Source: Halogeometricum sp. S3BR5-2
GTDB lineage: Archaea; Halobacteriota; Halobacteria; Halobacteriales; Haloferacaceae
DNA length: 64,000 nucleotides
Direction of reading: 5' to 3'
Assembly (NCBI RefSeq): GCF_031624635.1
Contig: NZ_JAMQOQ010000005.1
Span: 62,001 to 126,000 of the forward strand
The notes beneath the pieces are model-generated. The model saw only the letters and a list, made by a program, of their open reading frames with translations, was not told the DNA's origin and searched no databases. Position numbers and translations under genes: made by a program. This document shows positions 44,156 through 52,785 of this stretch, piece by piece. Within the stretch, counting starts at the first letter, position 1. The number at the start of each line of letters is the position of its first letter.

Positions 44156-44353
44156 ATGGCCCTCCGACTCCTCGAACGCCTCCGCGCGTTCGTCTCGGCG
44201 GACCGGGACGCGAACTCCGTCTGGGACGCCATCCCGCGGCGGCAGTACGACGGCCGCCACGCCGAGTCCGGCGGCATCGCGCGCGGCGAACAGGAGAAGG
44301 CGCTGAGCGACGTGAGTCGGCAGGCGGACGAGATAGACGACCGAACGCGGTAG
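44156..44353 (+). CDS. Small protein of unknown function
   Basis: A 65-residue protein, MALRLLERLRAFVSADRDANSV onward, charged and probably helical, with no hydrophobic segment. No family is recognised. GGTTAAC lies about 30 nt before the ATG at 44156; an in-frame GTG at 44141 is possible. Coding is supported by the promoter position and by normal GC-third codon bias. Confidence 0.6.
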   Translation: MALRLLERLRAFVSADRDANSVWDAIPRRQYDGRHAESGGIARGEQEKALSDVSRQADEIDDRTR

Positions 44354-44401
44354 CGGACCGGCGCCGCCCCCGAGCCGCTCCCCCTGCGACTCCGAGTGAG
44401 G

Positions 44402-44410
44402 TTTTTATAG
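44402..44410 (+). promoter_or_regulatory. TATA element of a 53-codon gene
   Basis: TTTTTATAG begins 31 nt before the ATG at 44433 and is among the best TATA matches in the window. It makes the short gene downstream credible. Confidence 0.6.
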
Positions 44411-44432
44411 TTGGAAATCTGACTAATGGTCG

Positions 44433-44594
44433 ATGTACACGATGTCGAGCGACGACTTCACGATGCACACGAGCGACTGCGAGACGGTGGGCGGCGGGAT
44501 GCCGGTGTCCAGCCTCCCGGACGAGGTGACCTCCCTGGACGATTTGGACTGCGAGTGCTGGGACGCGTTCGACTCGTTCGACGAAGTCGAGTGA
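44433..44594 (+). CDS. Small acidic Cys-containing protein, unknown
   Basis: A 53-residue, very acidic protein reading MYTMSSDDFTMHTSDC at the start and LDDLDCECWDAFDSF near the end. Cys16, Cys40 and Cys42 could bind a metal or form disulfides. No related family comes to mind. The ATG at 44433 lies directly behind a strong TATA element; an ATG three codons later (44442) is also possible. It lies between an unknown small gene and ahcY. Confidence 0.65.
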   Translation: MYTMSSDDFTMHTSDCETVGGGMPVSSLPDEVTSLDDLDCECWDAFDSFDEVE

Positions 44595-44627
44595 GAAGCG
44601 CGGCGGCGTCGTCGTCGGTCGTTTACC

Positions 44628-45911
44628 TCAGGTCCCGTGGCTCCAACTCCCCATGTATTCGCGCTGTTGTTCGGAGAGCGCGTCTATCTCGACGCCTTCG
44701 GCGGCGAGTTTGATCTCGGCGACTTCCTTGTCCAACCCGTCCGGCACGTCGTGGACCCCCGCCTCGTAGTTGTCGCCGTTCTCGACGAGTTCGCGGACGC
44801 AGACGGCCTGCACGCCGAACGACTGGTCCATCACCTCGATGGGGTGGCCGAGGGCGATGGGCGAGGCGAGGTTGACGAGGCGCCCCTCCGCGAGCACGTT
44901 GATGCGGCGGCCGTCGTCCATCTCGTAGGCGCGGACGCCGTCGCGGGCGTCGTACTCCTCCGTCGCAAGGTCCGAGAGCGTGTCGAGGTCGATTTCGATG
45001 TCGAAGTGGCCCGCGTTCGAGAGGATGGCGCCGTCCTTCATCGCCTCGAAGTCCTCCTCGGTGATGATGTCCCGATTTCCGGTCGTCGTCACGAAGATGT
45101 CGCCTATCTCGGCCGCCTCCTTCATCGGCATCACGTCGTAGCCCTCCATGTGCGCTTCGAGGGCGCGGCGGGGTTCGACTTCGGTAACGACGACGTTGGC
45201 GTTCTGCCCGGACGCCTTCTTGGCGACGCCCTTCCCGCAGTAGCCGTAGCCGGCGACGACGACGTTCTTCGAGGCGAAGGAGACGTTCGTCGTCATGGCG
45301 ATGTTAGCGAGGGAGGACTCGCCGGTGCCGTGGACGTTGTCGAACAGGCGCTTCATCGGCGTGTCGTTGACGGCGAAGACGGGGTAGTTCAGCGCGCCGT
45401 CCTCGTCCATCGCGCGGAGGCGGTGGACGCCCGTCGTCGTCTCCTCGCACCCGCCGACGATGGTGTCGATGAGTTCGGGGTGCTCCTCGTGGATGGCGAA
45501 CACCATGTCCATCCCGTCGTCGACGGTGAGGGTGGGTTCGTGGTCGATGACCGACTCGATGGCCGCGTAGTAGTTGTCGTCGTCGACGCCGCGGACGGCG
45601 TAGGAGGTGATATCGTCGTTGGCGTCGAGGGCGGCGCTCACGTCGTCGTGCGTCGACAGCGGGTTGCAGCCGGTGATGGCGACTTCCGCGCCGCCGAGGG
45701 CCAGCAGTTCCACGAGGTTGGCCGTCTTCGCCTCGACGTGCATCGCCATCCCGATAACTTCACCTTCTAAGGGTTTCTCCGCCTCGAACTGCTCGCGGAG
45801 TTCCGTCAGGATGGGCATGTGCTGGAGCGCCCAATCCATCTTGCGTCGTCCCTCCTCGCGAGCGGCGTCGACGTCGTCGAGATGCTCGCTCACGGGGGCA
45901 TAGTCACTCAT
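44628..45911 (-). CDS. ahcY: Adenosylhomocysteinase (SAH/SIH hydrolase family)
   Basis: A 427-residue NAD-dependent S-adenosylhomocysteine hydrolase family member. The Rossmann site is VVAGYGYCGKGVAKK, with VTTTGNRDII, SNAGHFD and VNDTPMKRLFDNVHGTGES typical of the catalytic domain. It cleaves SAH to homocysteine and adenosine; in some archaea a homologue prefers S-inosylhomocysteine. A probable SAH/MTA deaminase lies next upstream on the same strand, so both steps of the alternative route may be present. Confidence 0.94.
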   Translation of the reverse strand: MSDYAPVSEHLDDVDAAREEGRRKMDWALQHMPILTELREQFEAEKPLEGEVIGMAMHVEAKTANLVELLALGGAEVAITGCNPLSTHDDVSAALDANDDITSYAVRGVDDDNYYAAIESVIDHEPTLTVDDGMDMVFAIHEEHPELIDTIVGGCEETTTGVHRLRAMDEDGALNYPVFAVNDTPMKRLFDNVHGTGESSLANIAMTTNVSFASKNVVVAGYGYCGKGVAKKASGQNANVVVTEVEPRRALEAHMEGYDVMPMKEAAEIGDIFVTTTGNRDIITEEDFEAMKDGAILSNAGHFDIEIDLDTLSDLATEEYDARDGVRAYEMDDGRRINVLAEGRLVNLASPIALGHPIEVMDQSFGVQAVCVRELVENGDNYEAGVHDVPDGLDKEVAEIKLAAEGVEIDALSEQQREYMGSWSHGT

Positions 45912-46127
45912 GAGCGAGGATTTGGGGAGGCGATTCAAATCAGTACCGAACCGGCTTTTTCCTGACTCGCCGAACGGAGCGAGGCTCGATGGACGCAGAG
46001 CGTCCACCGATGGACCGAAAACGGGCCGCGACTCGCTCGCTCCGGAAGAACTCCGTTCGCTCGCCGCGGTACAGTTCCTCGAACGGGGCTATCGTCGCCG
46101 CAACGGGGTCGAGTCGGCTCGCGGTCC

Positions 46128-47426
46128 TTACTCCGCTCGCTCCACCAGCGACGCCGCCCGCTCTCTCGCCGTCTCCACGACTCGCTCCTCGTCCAGCGTC
46201 TGTACCTCTCTATCTTCCATCAGCACCCGCCCGTCGCAGACGGTGTGGCGCACGTCGGACCCGCGGACGGCGTAGGCGAGGTGGCTCACGACGTCGTGGG
46301 CGGGCGCGAGGTGCGGCGCGTCGAAGTCCACCACGATGAGGTCCGCCGCGCCGCCGACCTTGATCCGACCGCCGGGGAGGCCGATGGCGTCGGCGCTCCC
46401 CGCGGTGGCGGCGGTGACGGCGGCGGCGGCGGGGACGGCCGCGGCGTCGTCGGCGCCGAGTTTGCCTATCATCGCCGCGTCCCGCAGTTCGTCGAACACG
46501 TCGAGGTCGTTGTTCGAGGCGGCGCCGTCGGTGCCGATGCCGACGGTCACGCCCGCGTCCAGCATCTGCTGTACGGGCGCGATGCCGGAGGCGAGTTTCG
46601 TGTTCGAGGCCGGGCAGTGAATCACGCTCGTGCCGCGCGCGGCGAGGAGTTCTATCTCCTCGGCGTCGGTGTGGACGCCGTGCGCGACGAAGTCTTGTTC
46701 AGAAAGCATCCCGAGGTCGTCGGCGTACGACAGGGGGCGCTTCTCGTAGTCGTCGACGATGGGCGACACCTCGTCGGTCGTCTCGTTCGCGTGGAAGTGC
46801 AGCGGAATCCCCTCCTCGCGGGCCGTCGCGGTGGCCTCCCGCAGGAACTCCTCCCCCACCGTCGTCAGCGAGTGAGGCATGAACGCCGTCCGCACTCTCC
46901 CGTCGGCGGCGCCGTCGAACTCGCGGGCGACGCGGAGGCTCTCTTCGACGTCCTCGGCCGCGTCTTCGTCGTCTTTGGCGACGGTGACGACGCCGTGGCC
47001 GAGGCGGGCGCGCATCCCCGACTCCTCGACGGCGGCGGCGACTTCGGGCACCTCGAAGTACATGTCCGCGAAGGCCGTCGTCCCCGAGCGAATCATCTCC
47101 ACGATGCCGAGTTCGGTGCCGGCGCGCACGTCCTCGGGTTCGAGGGCGGCCTCCGCGGGCCAGATGTCCTCGCGGAGCCACGACCCGAGCGGTTTGTCGT
47201 CGGCGTACCCCCGCAGCAGGGTCATCGCCGCGTGCGTGTGGGCGTTGACGAGTCCCGGCATCACCACGCCGCCCGCGGCGTCCAGCGTCTCGCCGTCGTA
47301 CTCGGCCGCGATTTCCTCGCCCACGTCGTGGACGTTGCCGGTGTCCCGGTCGACGACCACGTCGGCCGCCTCGACGGAGCAGTCGGGCCGGAGCACCCGG
47401 CCGCCCGCGATGCAGAGCGCGTTCAT
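46128..47426 (-). CDS. mtaD: 5-methylthioadenosine/S-adenosylhomocysteine deaminase family
   Basis: A 432-residue amidohydrolase of the ATZ/TRZ-MtaD/DadD group. Metal ligands are seen in NAHTHAAM, LHFHANET, HGVHTD and IGTDGAASNN. The family deaminates MTA, SAH and 5'-deoxyadenosine to the inosine forms. It lies 216 bases upstream of ahcY on the same strand, which supports a role in recycling SAH. ATG at 47426 (MNALCIAGG), replacing an in-frame start ten codons upstream. Confidence 0.88.
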   Translation of the reverse strand: MNALCIAGGRVLRPDCSVEAADVVVDRDTGNVHDVGEEIAAEYDGETLDAAGGVVMPGLVNAHTHAAMTLLRGYADDKPLGSWLREDIWPAEAALEPEDVRAGTELGIVEMIRSGTTAFADMYFEVPEVAAAVEESGMRARLGHGVVTVAKDDEDAAEDVEESLRVAREFDGAADGRVRTAFMPHSLTTVGEEFLREATATAREEGIPLHFHANETTDEVSPIVDDYEKRPLSYADDLGMLSEQDFVAHGVHTDAEEIELLAARGTSVIHCPASNTKLASGIAPVQQMLDAGVTVGIGTDGAASNNDLDVFDELRDAAMIGKLGADDAAAVPAAAAVTAATAGSADAIGLPGGRIKVGGAADLIVVDFDAPHLAPAHDVVSHLAYAVRGSDVRHTVCDGRVLMEDREVQTLDEERVVETARERAASLVERAE

Positions 47427-47662
47427 GGACGGGCGTACCGACGGCGGGCGTATCACTCCATCGGGTTCCGCCGCGCCGACGTGTTCGCCGGCCGACTCGT
47501 GCGCCGAATCGCGCGACCCTATTTCGGCGCGTGGGAGGCCGTAGAGCGCCGAGAGAGCCGATTCCCGAACTCCGAGAATCGTGAACCCATCTTACCGTCG
47601 GAGCGGACCGAGTGTAGGACTAACACGTCGGCGCGTCCCCCGGCGCGCCGGTGGAGCGACAG

Positions 47663-48184
47663 ATGACCGAAACACGAACTCAGATCCGCACGTACGTCGA
47701 CTCGCACCCGGGCGTCCACTTCAACGGCCTCGTCCGTTCGCTGGACCTCGCACCCGGCCAGGTCCAACACCACGTCCGCCGCTTGGTCGAGGCGGAGGCG
47801 GTCGTCCGCGAGGAGTTCTACGGCCGGACGCACTACTACTCGCCCGGCCTCACCGAGTGGGAGCGCGCGACCGTCGCGCTCTACCACCGCGGGACCGCCC
47901 GCGAGGTGCTCGAAACCCTCCTCGAAGACGAGGAGGCGCGCCCGGCGGCCCTCGCGGAGAGACTCGGCGTCGCCCGGAGCACCTTAGAGTGGCACGTCGG
48001 CCACCTCGAAGCCGAGGGCGTCGTCGAGAAGGAGCGCGACATCAGAAACCGCGTGACGCTGGTGCTCGACCGGCCGGCCGCGACGGCGGCGCTGCTCTCC
48101 CGCCTCGACGCCGACGCGGTGGCGGCGACGGAGCGGAACGCCGACGTCGCCGGTCCGGGCGAGACGCCCGTGGACGCCGACTGA
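47663..48184 (+). CDS. Tandem winged-helix transcriptional regulator
   Basis: A 173-residue protein with two winged-helix domains: HFNGLVRSLDLAPGQVQHHVRRL (about 20-45) and RPAALAERLGVARSTLEWHVGHLEAEGVV (about 93-125). This two-domain MarR/ArsR-like form is common in haloarchaea. There is no sensor domain, so the ligand is unknown. GGTGGAG, 6-12 nt before the ATG at 47663, may be a weak ribosome binding site. Confidence 0.85.
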   Translation: MTETRTQIRTYVDSHPGVHFNGLVRSLDLAPGQVQHHVRRLVEAEAVVREEFYGRTHYYSPGLTEWERATVALYHRGTAREVLETLLEDEEARPAALAERLGVARSTLEWHVGHLEAEGVVEKERDIRNRVTLVLDRPAATAALLSRLDADAVAATERNADVAGPGETPVDAD

Positions 48185-48314
48185 ACCCGAACGGAGCGAA
48201 GCCCCCGCTGACGCCACCCCTCCCTCCCCGGACCCGTCCCGCTGACGCGACTCCCTCCTTCCTTCCGTCCGGCGCGAGCGAAAGGCGTAGGTTCCGCCGC
48301 CGAGACGGGGACGT

Positions 48315-49160
48315 ATGCGTATCGCCGTGCCCAACAAGGGGCGCCTGCACGACCCGACCGTCGAACTCCTCGAACGCGCCGGCCTCCACGTGAAGAACGG
48401 GGCGAACCGGAAACTGTACGCCGACACCGTCGACCCCGAGGTGACGGTGCTGTTCGCCCGCGCGGCCGACATCCCCGAGTACGTCCGCGACGGCGCCGCC
48501 GAAGTCGGCGTCACCGGCCTCGACCAGATGCGCGAGTCGGGCCACGACCTCGAAGAACTCGTCGACTTGGAGTTCGGCTCCTGTCGGTTGGTCCTCGCGG
48601 CGCCGGAGGACGGCGACATCGCCTCGGTCGAGGACGTAGCGGGTAAGACCGTCGCCACGGAGTTCCCGACTATCGCCCGCGAGTACTTCGCCGAGAAGGG
48701 CGTCGACGCCGAGGTGGTCGAAGTCACCGGCGCGACCGAACTCACCCCGCACGTCGAGATGGCCGACGCCATCATCGACATCACCTCCACGGGAACGACG
48801 CTGCGCGTGAACCGCCTCGCCGTCGTCGACGAGGTGCTCGACTCGTCGGTGCGCCTGTTCGCGCACCCCGACGCCGTCGACGACCCGAAGGTCGAACAGT
48901 TGGTGACGGCCTTTCAATCAGTTCTCGCCGCCGAGGACAAGCGGTACGTGATGATGAACGCCCCCCGCGACCGACTCGACGACATCCGCGAGGTGCTCCC
49001 GGGCCTCGGCGGCCCGACGGTGATGGACGTAGCCGGCGACGACGCCGTCGCCGTCCACGCCGTCGTCGACGAGCGACACGTCTTCGAGGTGGTGAACGAC
49101 CTGAAGGCGGTCGGCGCCTCGGGCATCCTCGTCACGGAGATAGAGCGACTGGTGGAGTAG
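48315..49160 (+). CDS. hisG: ATP phosphoribosyltransferase (long form)
   Basis: A 281-residue HisG catalysing the first step of histidine synthesis, joining ATP and PRPP. The two-domain PBP-like core shows [25 protein letters not shown] and the PRPP loop [12 protein letters not shown]. The last ~75 residues are the regulatory ACT-like domain that binds histidine, so this is the self-contained long form not needing HisZ. No other his gene is nearby. Confidence 0.96.
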   Translation: MRIAVPNKGRLHDPTVELLERAGLHVKNGANRKLYADTVDPEVTVLFARAADIPEYVRDGAAEVGVTGLDQMRESGHDLEELVDLEFGSCRLVLAAPEDGDIASVEDVAGKTVATEFPTIAREYFAEKGVDAEVVEVTGATELTPHVEMADAIIDITSTGTTLRVNRLAVVDEVLDSSVRLFAHPDAVDDPKVEQLVTAFQSVLAAEDKRYVMMNAPRDRLDDIREVLPGLGGPTVMDVAGDDAVAVHAVVDERHVFEVVNDLKAVGASGILVTEIERLVE

Positions 49161-49185
49161 CGGCGGACTCGGGGTCGGCGGAGAC

Positions 49186-50190
49186 TCAGTCGCGCCAGCG
49201 CAGGTCCGGGACGAAGAGGCCGGGCGCGAGTCGCGCCTCGCCGTAGCGCCACCGGACGTAGGCGACGACGGCGACGGTCCCGACGACGACGGCGCTCATC
49301 CCGAGCAGTCCGGCCTCGGGGCCGAACGCGCCGCCGGTGAAGACGTCGGGACCGGTCTCCGCCGTGTCGACGACGTTCGCGTCGATTCCCAGTCCGCTGA
49401 CCGCGAAGCCGTACACGCCGCCCTGAAACAGGTTCCACGTGATGTGCAGACCGATGGGGATGGCGAGTTCGTCGGTCAGGACGTACCCCGCGGCGAGAAA
49501 GATTCCCGCCAGCGAGATGCCGAGCGTGCTCACGAGCGTCGCGTTCGGGTTCTGGAGGTGCGCGAGGCCGAACACGACCGAAGAGACGAGAACCGCGACG
49601 CCGGCGGCGACGGCCCGGGAGGTGTAGCCCGCCAACCCCTCCGCGACGTTCGTGAGGAGGTAGCCCCGCGAGAGCACCTCCTCGCTCACGCCGACGGCGA
49701 GGAACGTGAGCGTCAGGAGGGCGAACCCGGCGAGGAAGCCGCGCGACCCGCCGGCGAACGTCCCCTCGACGCGGAACCAGCCGACCGAGACGCCGAGGAC
49801 GAAGACGCCGGTCATGAGCGCCGCACCGAGAAGGAGACCGAAGCCGAGGTCGAGCCACCAGTCGCGGTCGAGGCCGAGTCCGAGGTCCGCGACGGTCCGC
49901 CTGTCGACGGCGACGGCGAGGCCGACGGCGACGAGGCCGGGGAGGAGGATGGAGGCGAAGGTGGCGACGAGGCCGTCGAGCGGTCCCGGTCCCCCGACAA
50001 CGAAGGTGAGGACGAACCCGACGAGGACGATGGTGAGGAGGAGGAGAGCGACGCCGAGACCCAGTCGGACCGGGGCGCGCGGGCGTCGCTCCTCTCGGTT
50101 CCAGACGGCGCTGACGACCCAATTCCAGACGACGAGAAACCAGCTCCAAACGACGCCGAGAGCGGAGCGTACGGCGGACGGGAGGTTCAC
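49186..50190 (-). CDS. CPBP family intramembrane protease-like protein
   Basis: A 334-residue membrane protein with about eight helices of the CPBP/Abi group. Motif 1 is SEEVLSRGY (EE-x3-R), motif 2 is FGLAHLQNPN and motif 3 is HITWNLFQGG, all glutamate/histidine residues of the active site. Relatives process prenylated or signal peptides or give immunity to bacteriocins. The start is GTG at 50190. Confidence 0.88.
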   Translation of the reverse strand: MNLPSAVRSALGVVWSWFLVVWNWVVSAVWNREERRPRAPVRLGLGVALLLLTIVLVGFVLTFVVGGPGPLDGLVATFASILLPGLVAVGLAVAVDRRTVADLGLGLDRDWWLDLGFGLLLGAALMTGVFVLGVSVGWFRVEGTFAGGSRGFLAGFALLTLTFLAVGVSEEVLSRGYLLTNVAEGLAGYTSRAVAAGVAVLVSSVVFGLAHLQNPNATLVSTLGISLAGIFLAAGYVLTDELAIPIGLHITWNLFQGGVYGFAVSGLGIDANVVDTAETGPDVFTGGAFGPEAGLLGMSAVVVGTVAVVAYVRWRYGEARLAPGLFVPDLRWRD

Positions 50191-50241
50191 GTCGGCCGTT
50201 CGGACCGGCGGCGCAAGAAAGTGAGCGGTCGGTTCGCGTCG

Positions 50242-50628
50242 TCACCCCGGCGCCGACGCCCACAGCGCGAGGACGCCGTACAGCACCGTCCCGAGGAGGA
50301 TGGAGACGACGACGTGGATGAAGGTGATGTACGCCGTCAGCCGTCTCGACTGGCCGTAGAGGTAGCTCACGGCGACGCCGTCGAGGAGAATCGCCAAGAG
50401 GATGCCGAGGAGGGGGTTCAGCCCGAACGCGGTGACGACGACGGCGACGGCGGCCGGGATGGGGCCGACGACGAAGGCGTACCGCACCGGGACGTCGCCG
50501 AGGACGTTTCTCGCCGCGATGTGCGCGGTCAGGGAGAGAAACAGCGCCAACGAGGCGAACGTGCCCGCGACGGCGACGGCGCTGCCGCCGGCGGTGCCGG
50601 ACTGCAACGGAGTCAGGCGTATCGACAT
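50242..50628 (-). CDS. Small membrane protein, DUF7473-like
   Basis: A 128-residue protein with four hydrophobic helices. LTAHIAARNVLGDVPVRYAFVVGPIPAAV resembles a haloarchaeal membrane family I recall as DUF7473, of unknown function. ATG at 50628 (MSIRLTPLQSG). It is 51 bases upstream of the CPBP gene and on the same strand. Confidence 0.7.
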   Translation of the reverse strand: MSIRLTPLQSGTAGGSAVAVAGTFASLALFLSLTAHIAARNVLGDVPVRYAFVVGPIPAAVAVVVTAFGLNPLLGILLAILLDGVAVSYLYGQSRRLTAYITFIHVVVSILLGTVLYGVLALWASAPG

Positions 50629-50690
50629 ACCGGGGGCCACGGGCGCCGGCGACTTAGGCGCGTACATTCCGGTCGAAAGAAGAGACGGAG

Positions 50691-51254
50691 TTATCCGTCG
50701 TACAGGCCGAGGTCGCTGAGTCGGGAGACGATTTCGTCGACCGCTTCCTCGGCGTCGGAGGGCTGTTTGCCGCCCGTGATGACGAGTTTGCCCGACCCGA
50801 AGAGAAGCGCGACCACGTCCGGCGAGTCCAGACGGTAGACCAACCCCGGGAACTGCTCGGGTTCGTACTCGATGTTCTCCAATCCGAGACCGATGGCGAT
50901 GGCGTTGAGGTTCAGATTGCGGCCGAGGTCGGCCGACGTGACGATGTTCTGCACCGTGATCTCGGGGTCGTCCTCGACGGGAATCTGGAGGGCGCGAAGC
51001 TTCTCGAACACGAGTTCGAGGCTCTCGTGCACGTCGTCGGTCGACTTCGCGCCGGTGCAGACGATTTTGCCTGAGCGAAAGATAAGCGCCGCAGATTTCG
51101 GTTCTTGCGTCCGGTAGACGAGTCCGGGAAACTGCTCGGGGTCGTAGTCCGCACCCTCGAGGTCCATCGCCACGCTCTGGAGATCGAGTTCCTGACCGAT
51201 ACCGGTCGAGGCGACGACGTTTTCGATGTTGATAGTATCCTTGGGGTCGGTCAT
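50691..51254 (-). CDS. tbp: TATA-box-binding protein
   Basis: TBP of 187 residues, the general transcription factor that binds archaeal promoters with TFB. The two direct repeats each end in a YDPEQFPGLVYR / YEPEQFPGLVYR block and a GSGKLVITG-type strand. The tail is acidic and short. Haloarchaea carry several TBPs, so this need not be the only one. Its own promoter has an excellent TATA box (51271-51280). Confidence 0.97.
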   Translation of the reverse strand: MTDPKDTINIENVVASTGIGQELDLQSVAMDLEGADYDPEQFPGLVYRTQEPKSAALIFRSGKIVCTGAKSTDDVHESLELVFEKLRALQIPVEDDPEITVQNIVTSADLGRNLNLNAIAIGLGLENIEYEPEQFPGLVYRLDSPDVVALLFGSGKLVITGGKQPSDAEEAVDEIVSRLSDLGLYDG

Positions 51255-51270
51255 GCGACGACTTAAATGA

Positions 51271-51280
51271 CGATATAAAG
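51271..51280 (-). promoter_or_regulatory. TATA element of tbp
   Basis: CTTTATATCG on the minus strand lies about 18-26 nt before the ATG at 51254. TBP would bind its own promoter, allowing direct feedback. A second AT-rich block (TCATTTAAGT, 51261-51270) sits between it and the start. Confidence 0.65.
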
Positions 51281-51300
51281 GTTGAAAAAGGTTAGTGCAG

Positions 51301-51660
51301 TCACCGAGGCGGCGAGCGGCGGGCGCTCAGGACGCGGACGTTCTGTGCGGTCACGAGGGCGCCGACGGCCGCGACGAGCGCCGGAACGAGGGGACGGAAC
51401 GGCGGCGCGTCGACGGAGAGATACCCCGCGGCGAAGCAGGCGAACGCGACGAGTTTGAGGGCCGCAAAGGAGACTGACGGCGGGAGCGGAACGACGTCGA
51501 ACAGGCGGCGGACGAACGGGTTGCGCTCTCGCGCGCCGGGTCGCGTCACGGCGGCGACGGTGGTGACGTAGTCGCCGACGCCGTAGAGGGCGACGGCCGA
51601 GAGCCAGAGAGCGGCGTCCAGCGCCGGGACGGGGAGGGAGGGGACGGTGACCGGAAGCAT
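51301..51660 (-). CDS. Small membrane protein, DUF5658-like
   Basis: A 119-residue protein with three or four hydrophobic helices. The GDYVTTVAAVTRPGARERNPFVR region resembles the D-x2-TT and E-x-NP marks of DUF5658 membrane proteins, unknown in function. CGTATAAGTC lies about 27-36 nt upstream of the ATG, a leaderless promoter. Confidence 0.65.
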   Translation of the reverse strand: MLPVTVPSLPVPALDAALWLSAVALYGVGDYVTTVAAVTRPGARERNPFVRRLFDVVPLPPSVSFAALKLVAFACFAAGYLSVDAPPFRPLVPALVAAVGALVTAQNVRVLSARRSPPR

Positions 51661-51684
51661 GCCCGAGACGACTGCGTCCGGCGA

Positions 51685-51692
51685 CTTATACG
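51685..51692 (-). promoter_or_regulatory. TATA element of the DUF5658-like gene
   Basis: CGTATAAG on the minus strand ends 25 nt before the ATG at 51660, correct for a leaderless transcript. Confidence 0.6.
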
Positions 51693-51782
51693 ATACCCCC
51701 GGACGGGTCGCAGACGCCCGCGTCGACGGCCGGCGACGGCCCGAGTCGACACGCTGATACCCGCGGCCGGGAAGGTCCGAGC

Positions 51783-52772
51783 GTGTACTGCCTCGAACTC
51801 GCCGGGCAGGCCGGCGACGAACCGCTCGCCCGCCTCGAAGCCGAACGCGCCGCCGCCTCGGCCGTCGAGCGGGCCGCTCCCGGACTGGCGACGGCCCGCG
51901 GCGCCCGCCTCAACCGGGTGCCGACGCTCGCGTACACCCACCGCGTCTCGGAACTGCTCGGGCGAACCGACGCCGACGTGGAGAGCGCCGCCGCCCTCCT
52001 CTCGGCCGCCTCGTTCGAGAAAGAAGGAAGCGTCGCCGTCCGCGCCCGCGACGTGCGCTCCTCTTCGGGGGTGAGCGCCTCCGCCGCGGAGCGAGCGCTC
52101 GGCGGCGTCCTCGTCGACAGGGGGTTCGCGGTCGACTTGGACGACCCCGACAACGTCCTGTGCGCCCTCTTCTCGGAGGACACCTGCCTGCTCGGCTGGC
52201 GGGCCGCCGAGAGCGTCCGCGACTTCGGCACCCGCGCGCCCACCGACCGGCCGTTCTTCCAACCGGGGAGCATGAACCCGTTGGACGCCCGCGCGTACGT
52301 CAACCTCGCCGCCGGTCCCTCGTTACCGAACGCGACGGTGGTCGACCCGATGTGCGGCACCGGCGGCCTCCTCGTCGAGGCGGGTCTGGTCGGCGCGCGC
52401 GTCGTCGGCAGCGACGCCCAGTGGAAGATGGCCCGCGGGACGCAGACGAACCTCGCCGCGTACCTCCCCGACGCCGACTGGGAGGCGGTTCGCGGCGACG
52501 CCACTTCCCTCCCCCTCCGCGACGACTGCGCCGACGCCGTCGCGTTCGACGCGCCGTACGGCCGGCAGTCGAAGGTGGCCCGGCACGAACTCGCGGACCT
52601 GGTGGGCGGCGCGCTCTCGGAGGCGGCCAGAATCGCGCCGTCGGCCGTCGTCGTCGCGGACCGGTCGTGGGAGGCGGCGGCCGAGGACGCCGGGTGGCGC
52701 GTCGACGCTCGGTTCGAGCGCCGCGTCCACGGTTCGCTGGACCGGCACGTCCACGTGCTGTCGCGGGTGTGA
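51783..52772 (+). CDS. trmG10: tRNA (guanine-10-N2)-methyltransferase, Trm-G10 type
   Basis: A 329-residue archaeal Trm11-like enzyme that methylates G10 of tRNA. A THUMP-like region (about 1-150) precedes the Rossmann domain with motif I DPMCGTGGLL and the N-methyltransferase motif DAPYGRQS (D-A/P-P-Y). It starts at GTG; a CTGATACC element lies about 25-30 nt upstream. It is divergent from the DUF5658-like gene. Confidence 0.9.
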   Translation: MYCLELAGQAGDEPLARLEAERAAASAVERAAPGLATARGARLNRVPTLAYTHRVSELLGRTDADVESAAALLSAASFEKEGSVAVRARDVRSSSGVSASAAERALGGVLVDRGFAVDLDDPDNVLCALFSEDTCLLGWRAAESVRDFGTRAPTDRPFFQPGSMNPLDARAYVNLAAGPSLPNATVVDPMCGTGGLLVEAGLVGARVVGSDAQWKMARGTQTNLAAYLPDADWEAVRGDATSLPLRDDCADAVAFDAPYGRQSKVARHELADLVGGALSEAARIAPSAVVVADRSWEAAAEDAGWRVDARFERRVHGSLDRHVHVLSRV

Positions 52773-52785
52773 GTCGGCGGCCGGG

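Noticed and set aside
47427-47662. Coding region upstream of the tandem winged-helix gene
   Set aside because: No frame with acidic composition or motif is open; it looks like the shared upstream region of two divergent genes.
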